DNA of 64,000 nt from Anodontia alba (Eukaryota > Mollusca > Bivalvia > Lucinida > Lucinidae). The position numbers and the translations under genes are program-made. The stretch is from positions 63,071,463 to 63,135,462 of the forward strand of contig OZ024833.1 of NCBI GenBank assembly GCA_964016985.1, given 5' to 3'. Shown piece after piece: positions 59,350-64,000 of the stretch; within the stretch, counting starts at the first letter, position 1; each line of letters begins with the position of its first letter. The notes below the pieces were generated by a model. It saw nothing but the letters and a program-made list of their open reading frames with translations. It did not search any database and had not been told where the DNA came from.

Positions 59350-60262
59350 GCCAGAGCTAATTAGCCCTTGGAACATGAGAACCTCTATTGTTTATATCTT
59401 ATCTAGGGGCAAAGAAAATTGTTTTCTCTCTCTTATTTGGAGCCCTCTGAATTTATATTGTTTTATCTGGGGCCTAAGGTCCTCCTTTGTTTTATCTGTC
59501 TTATCCGGAGCCATTTGCCCTATATTATTTTACCCATCTTATCTGGAGCTCTAAGAACCTCTATTGCTTATCTCTTATCAGAAGCCTTAAGAACCTTTGT
59601 TAATTCCCTCTTATCTGGAGCCCGAAGTACTTCGATTGTTGTAGCTATTATCCAGAATGTTTAGACAATTTTTATCTCTCTATCTGGAGCCCTTACAGCC
59701 TCTTTTGTAATTTCTCTTACCCGTATATGGAGCCCTAGGAACCTATTGTTTTATTTTTCTTATCTGAAACCTAACAAATCTTTATTAGTTTATCCCTCTT
59801 ATTTGGAGCCCTAAGAACCTCTTTTTTGTATCCCTCTTATCTGGGTCCCTAATAATATCTATTGTTTATCTCTTATTTGGAATTCTAGGAGTCTTCATTG
59901 CTTTATCGCTCTTAACTAGATCCCTAAGAACCTTTATAGTTCAATGGCTCTTATATGGAGTCCTAAGAACTTTTATTGCTTTTTTCCTCTTCTGCAGACC
60001 AAATAACCTCTGTTGTTTTATGTTTTATCTGAGGCCCAAAGAAAATTGTTTTATCTATATTTTCTTGGGCCCTAAAAGCTATTGTTTGAGCTCTTACCTG
60101 TATTCCTGAGAAAATTGTTTATCCCTCTTAACTGGTACCCTAAGAACCTCTATTGTTATCAATTATATGGAGCCATAAGAACAGCTATTGTCTTATCCCT
60201 GTTATCTTGAGCCCCAGAGAACCTCTGCTGTTCATCCCCCTCGTCTAGAGCTAAAGAACCTT
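59350..60262. repeat. ~40-bp minisatellite, more than twenty diverged copies
   Basis: The unit is close to CTTATCTGGAGCCCTAAGAA plus CCTCTATTGTTTTATCC. Copies vary by small indels. It yields long but meaningless open frames on the + strand. Confidence 0.92.
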
Positions 60263-60819
60263 GATTTGAACAAACTGATTCAGGACAGACTGACACGCCT
60301 CGGCAAGGCTACTTATAATGAAATCTGGAGTTTGACAATTTCATTGGTTAGCATTTGATAATATGTATCTGCATACCAAAAATAATAAGAATATTCTAAG
60401 AGGTTTGAAACCTACGAATGTTTTTAAAAAATGTTTTCTCTCTTATCTGGAGCCCTACAACCTCTATTGTTTTATCAGGTGTACACATTAATCATACTAG
60501 GTTGCATTTGGCAATTCCATTTGCTAAATCTTGTAAAAATGTATCTACAAGCCAAAAATAATCAAAATATCCCCACTTATTTAAAAGTTATAAAGCGATT
60601 TTCACAATCTGATTAATGACGGACGGATATGGTGATTGAAGGGCACTCCTCGTAAGGAAGAGTTTACAGGGGGTTGCGGAATTAGTAAAGCGATTTCAGA
60701 AAAGAAGAGGTGGCCATCTTTATTAACGATTTGTGACCATTTTGTTCAAATTTTCAACCACCCTTAAACAGATGGCCCCACTACTACATTATCACGCACC
60801 AATTCACTGTTGTCAGTAC
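60263..60819. other. Stretch without a supported gene
   Basis: Apart from the isolated minisatellite unit, the sequence is AT-rich and repeats the phrase CATTTG-TAAAT-TTGTAAAAATGTATCT near 60350 and 60535. Nothing coding is recognised. Confidence 0.4.
60431..60482. repeat. Isolated unit of the ~40-bp minisatellite
   Basis: TCTCTTATCTGGAGCCCTAC and AACCTCTATTGTTTTATCAG match the array at 59.35-60.26 kb; about 170 unrelated bases separate it from the array. Confidence 0.85.
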
Positions 60820-61098
60820 CATCACGAAAACATGCCTATATAATTTTGACCCCCTTAAACCCCATTTTTTATATAGTAAATCTGGGGTTTACAGGGGTAT
60901 ACATTATTTTTCTTATTTCTGCTTAAAACATAGATTGTGGGTACTCGTTAGGACCGCCTCGCCGAGGCGGTTCTAACGAGTACTCACAATCTATGTTTTA
61001 AGCAGAAATACGAAAAATATCAGATTTTTTATCTGAAAACTTTCAGATTTTTTGTGGTGAAAATTTCAATATATTTGAATAGGCGTGTTTTCGTAATG
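60820..61098 (+). mobile_element. Family A palindromic MITE, full length
   Basis: Complete copy; one mismatch in the central stem (TAGGACC). Confidence 0.92.
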
Positions 61099-61676
61099 AC
61101 GGATGACAGTAATGCTGTCAGATCTAACTGAATTTGATTTCAGACTACACTTGACTTCTGAATCCACAGATTGAATTTCGATTTAACGTCCGTCAACAAT
61201 GTTTTCGTCATTGCCTCCAGATTTGTGGGACTTTTACCCAACTCGATAACTCAGGTCCTGCTGAAAGACTAGCAGCTTTGCCTCGAAGGCATCAGGTAGC
61301 CCATCTATTTCGCTGGCCCCGATGGGCAAGGGCCGTGATTTCCGATTACCGAGAATTAGTGTATGACGGTAATAGGTACCAGGAGTGCAACAACAATGAC
61401 AATACACTATCGATCGCCTACCTAGGAATTTTCCTAGAGTTTTTAACAGGTTTGTGCCTTTCAATCTTTGTTGTTGTTGTTTTTGTGAGCCTACACATTA
61501 TGAATAGCAAAATAAAGCATAACAAAAAAAAAAGTCGAAGAACAAACAAATTATTGTGTGTGTGTGTTTGTTTTTTTTGTTTTTGTTTTTTGGTGTTTTT
61601 TTTTTGTGGGGGGGGTTTGTTTTGTTTTTTTTTTGTTTTTGTTTTTTTTTTGGTTTGTTTGTTTGTTTGTTTTTGG

Positions 61677-61709
<33 letters not shown>

Positions 61710-61944
61710 TTTTTTTTTTTTTTTTTTTTTATTCTCACGTGAGAAGAGTGTAAAGTCCTTGGGCTACCTGACAAAATACATGAAAATATAGCTCATGCAC
61801 AAAAAGAATCTTGCCAAGCTTGTAAACAGATGGAGAATGGACACAAATAAGATTCGAAGTTGAGACAAAATTCAAAATGGCCGCGATTGCAAAATTTGTA
61901 CGCTGACGTCATAAGTATCGTGATTCACCATACTGTGATAGTAT
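61099..61944. other. No supported gene; T/G-rich tract
   Basis: 61552-61730 is nearly pure T/G. The frame at 61278-61550 has a hydrophobic segment (LTGLCLSIFVVVVFVSLHI) but no family I recognise and it runs into the low-complexity tract. Confidence 0.4.
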
Positions 61945-62112
61945 TAAATGGATGTTTTCATATTGGCCCTCTTACAGGTCCAACGACAGTCGTATTGGCC
62001 TGAAGAGTACTGTATTGGCCAGAGGAGAAGCCTAAGGCCAATACAACCATCCGAAGGCCAAAACAATTGCCTGAGGACCTGTAACAGGGCCAATGTGGAA
62101 ACATCCATTTTA
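61945..62112. repeat. Fold-back with multiple TATTGGCC stems
   Basis: AAATGGATGTTTTCATATTG GCC faces GGCCAATGTGGAAACATCCA TTT; four inner TATTGGCC/GGCCAATA words alternate, so several foldings are possible. Confidence 0.87.
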
Positions 62113-62232
62113 TAACATTTTTATTAATTTAGGTTTTGTTTTCAACTTTTAAAATGTTGAAAGTTAATAAAACATCTTGTTTTGAGTAGGTCTGTTCTTG
62201 TTGCTTGCTTCACCATGCAACTAATAACTGAC

Positions 62233-63589
<1,357 letters not shown>

Positions 63590-63732
63590 AGAATCTATCA
63601 TGGGTGTGGACGACAGATAGAAAATTCCGTCCCTCGGTATCACAGTCTAACTCAGCAAGCCTCGTGATGCCAGACAGTAACCCTCGGGACGGATTTTTCT
63701 ATCTACCCCGCACACCCATGATAGATTCTTAT
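63590..63732. repeat. Fold-back AGAATCTATCATGGGTGTG
   Basis: AGAATCTATCATGGGTGTG faces CACACCCATGATAGATTCT; inner GATAGAAAATTCCGTCCC faces GGGACGGATTTTTCTATC. Confidence 0.88.
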
Positions 63733-63800
63733 AGTACATAACGTGTGGTCATATCATTTTTATGACATAATGTTATCCACTGAAAAATAGCAACGTCATA

Positions 63801-63909
63801 CCCAGCTAGCATTCTTTATAAATCTATCTGGGGGTGTGCGTTATCGGCCCGTCAGGGTAGCTGAAGGGCCGATAACGGCCCGCTATAGATTTATAAAAAT
63901 GCTTACTGT
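63801..63909. mobile_element. Family B hairpin element
   Basis: Complete, with CTGGGGGTGTGCG replacing part of the first stem. Confidence 0.88.
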
Positions 63910-63924
63910 GTATGGACCTCGCCA

Positions 63925-64000
63925 TGCGAAAATGTGTCTCTGGGCGGACAGCGGAGGCCCAGATCAGTCTGCTGTAGAACATAGCGAAGTATAATAAAAT
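63925..64000. repeat. G-type repeat cut by the window end
   Basis: GCGAAAATGTGTCTCTGGGC and GGCCCAGATCAGTCTGC. Confidence 0.65.

Noticed and set aside
61278..61791. 154-codon frame with a membrane segment
   Set aside because: The C-terminal third is a T/G low-complexity tract and the N-terminal part has no recognisable homology or splice structure.

Overview
The window reads as an animal nuclear genome, most probably a bivalve mollusc: it is AT-rich and gene-poor, with one intron-bearing gene and a very dense load of short palindromic non-autonomous transposons. The hairpin families with cores such as GATCAGACGCCGC and AGATCAGCCTGCGC resemble repeats I associate from memory with heterodont clams and mussels; the species is not determined. 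No bacterial, organellar or viral genes, rRNA or functional tRNA genes were seen.

The single convincing host gene lies at about 38.8-49.2 kb on the + strand. Two coding exons (38803-39145 and 48300-49171), separated by an intron of about 9.15 kb, join in phase into a 404-residue secreted TGF-beta superfamily ligand of the activin/inhibin-beta type: signal peptide, N-terminal CPGC, a propeptide with a second C-x-x-C and polybasic stretches, an RSRR furin site, and a 120-residue cystine-knot domain ending ECGCKT. The cysteine that normally links two chains covalently is missing. The splice position, just after an acidic SEI motif in the propeptide, matches my recollection of vertebrate INHBA/INHBB.

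Everything else is repeat-derived. Autonomous-element remains are a decayed CR1/Jockey-type LINE (20.8-23.1 kb, minus), two short LINE C-terminal fragments (near 1 kb and 12.8 kb), and a broken mariner that forms a 1.8-kb fold-back inside the activin intron. A tRNA-headed SINE candidate lies downstream of the gene (49.9-50.2 kb), and tails like its 3' end occur elsewhere. A 905-bp TTAA-flanked element with 15-bp terminal inverted repeats splits a 21-bp minisatellite at 15.2-16.1 kb.

At least fourteen families of palindromic MITE-like elements recur, labelled here A to O, V, W and Z. Three (C, D, E) have pogo/Tigger-like CAGT ends next to TA. Several families with unrelated ends carry the same central hairpin (GCCTCG/CGAGGC in A, C, E and O; GCTCC/GGAGC in D and H; a GATCAGAC-type core in F, J and V), suggesting exchange of a hairpin module.

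Tandem arrays include 21-bp (13.4-15.2 kb), about 250-bp (10.6-11.6 kb), about 37-bp (51.7-52.5 kb), about 155-bp (53.0-54.0 kb), 45-bp (57.1-57.3 kb), about 140-bp (57.9-58.9 kb) and about 40-bp (59.4-60.3 kb) arrays and a 263-bp duplication (33.65-34.18 kb). Several arrays and (TA)n tracts clearly grew from inside a mobile element or another repeat.
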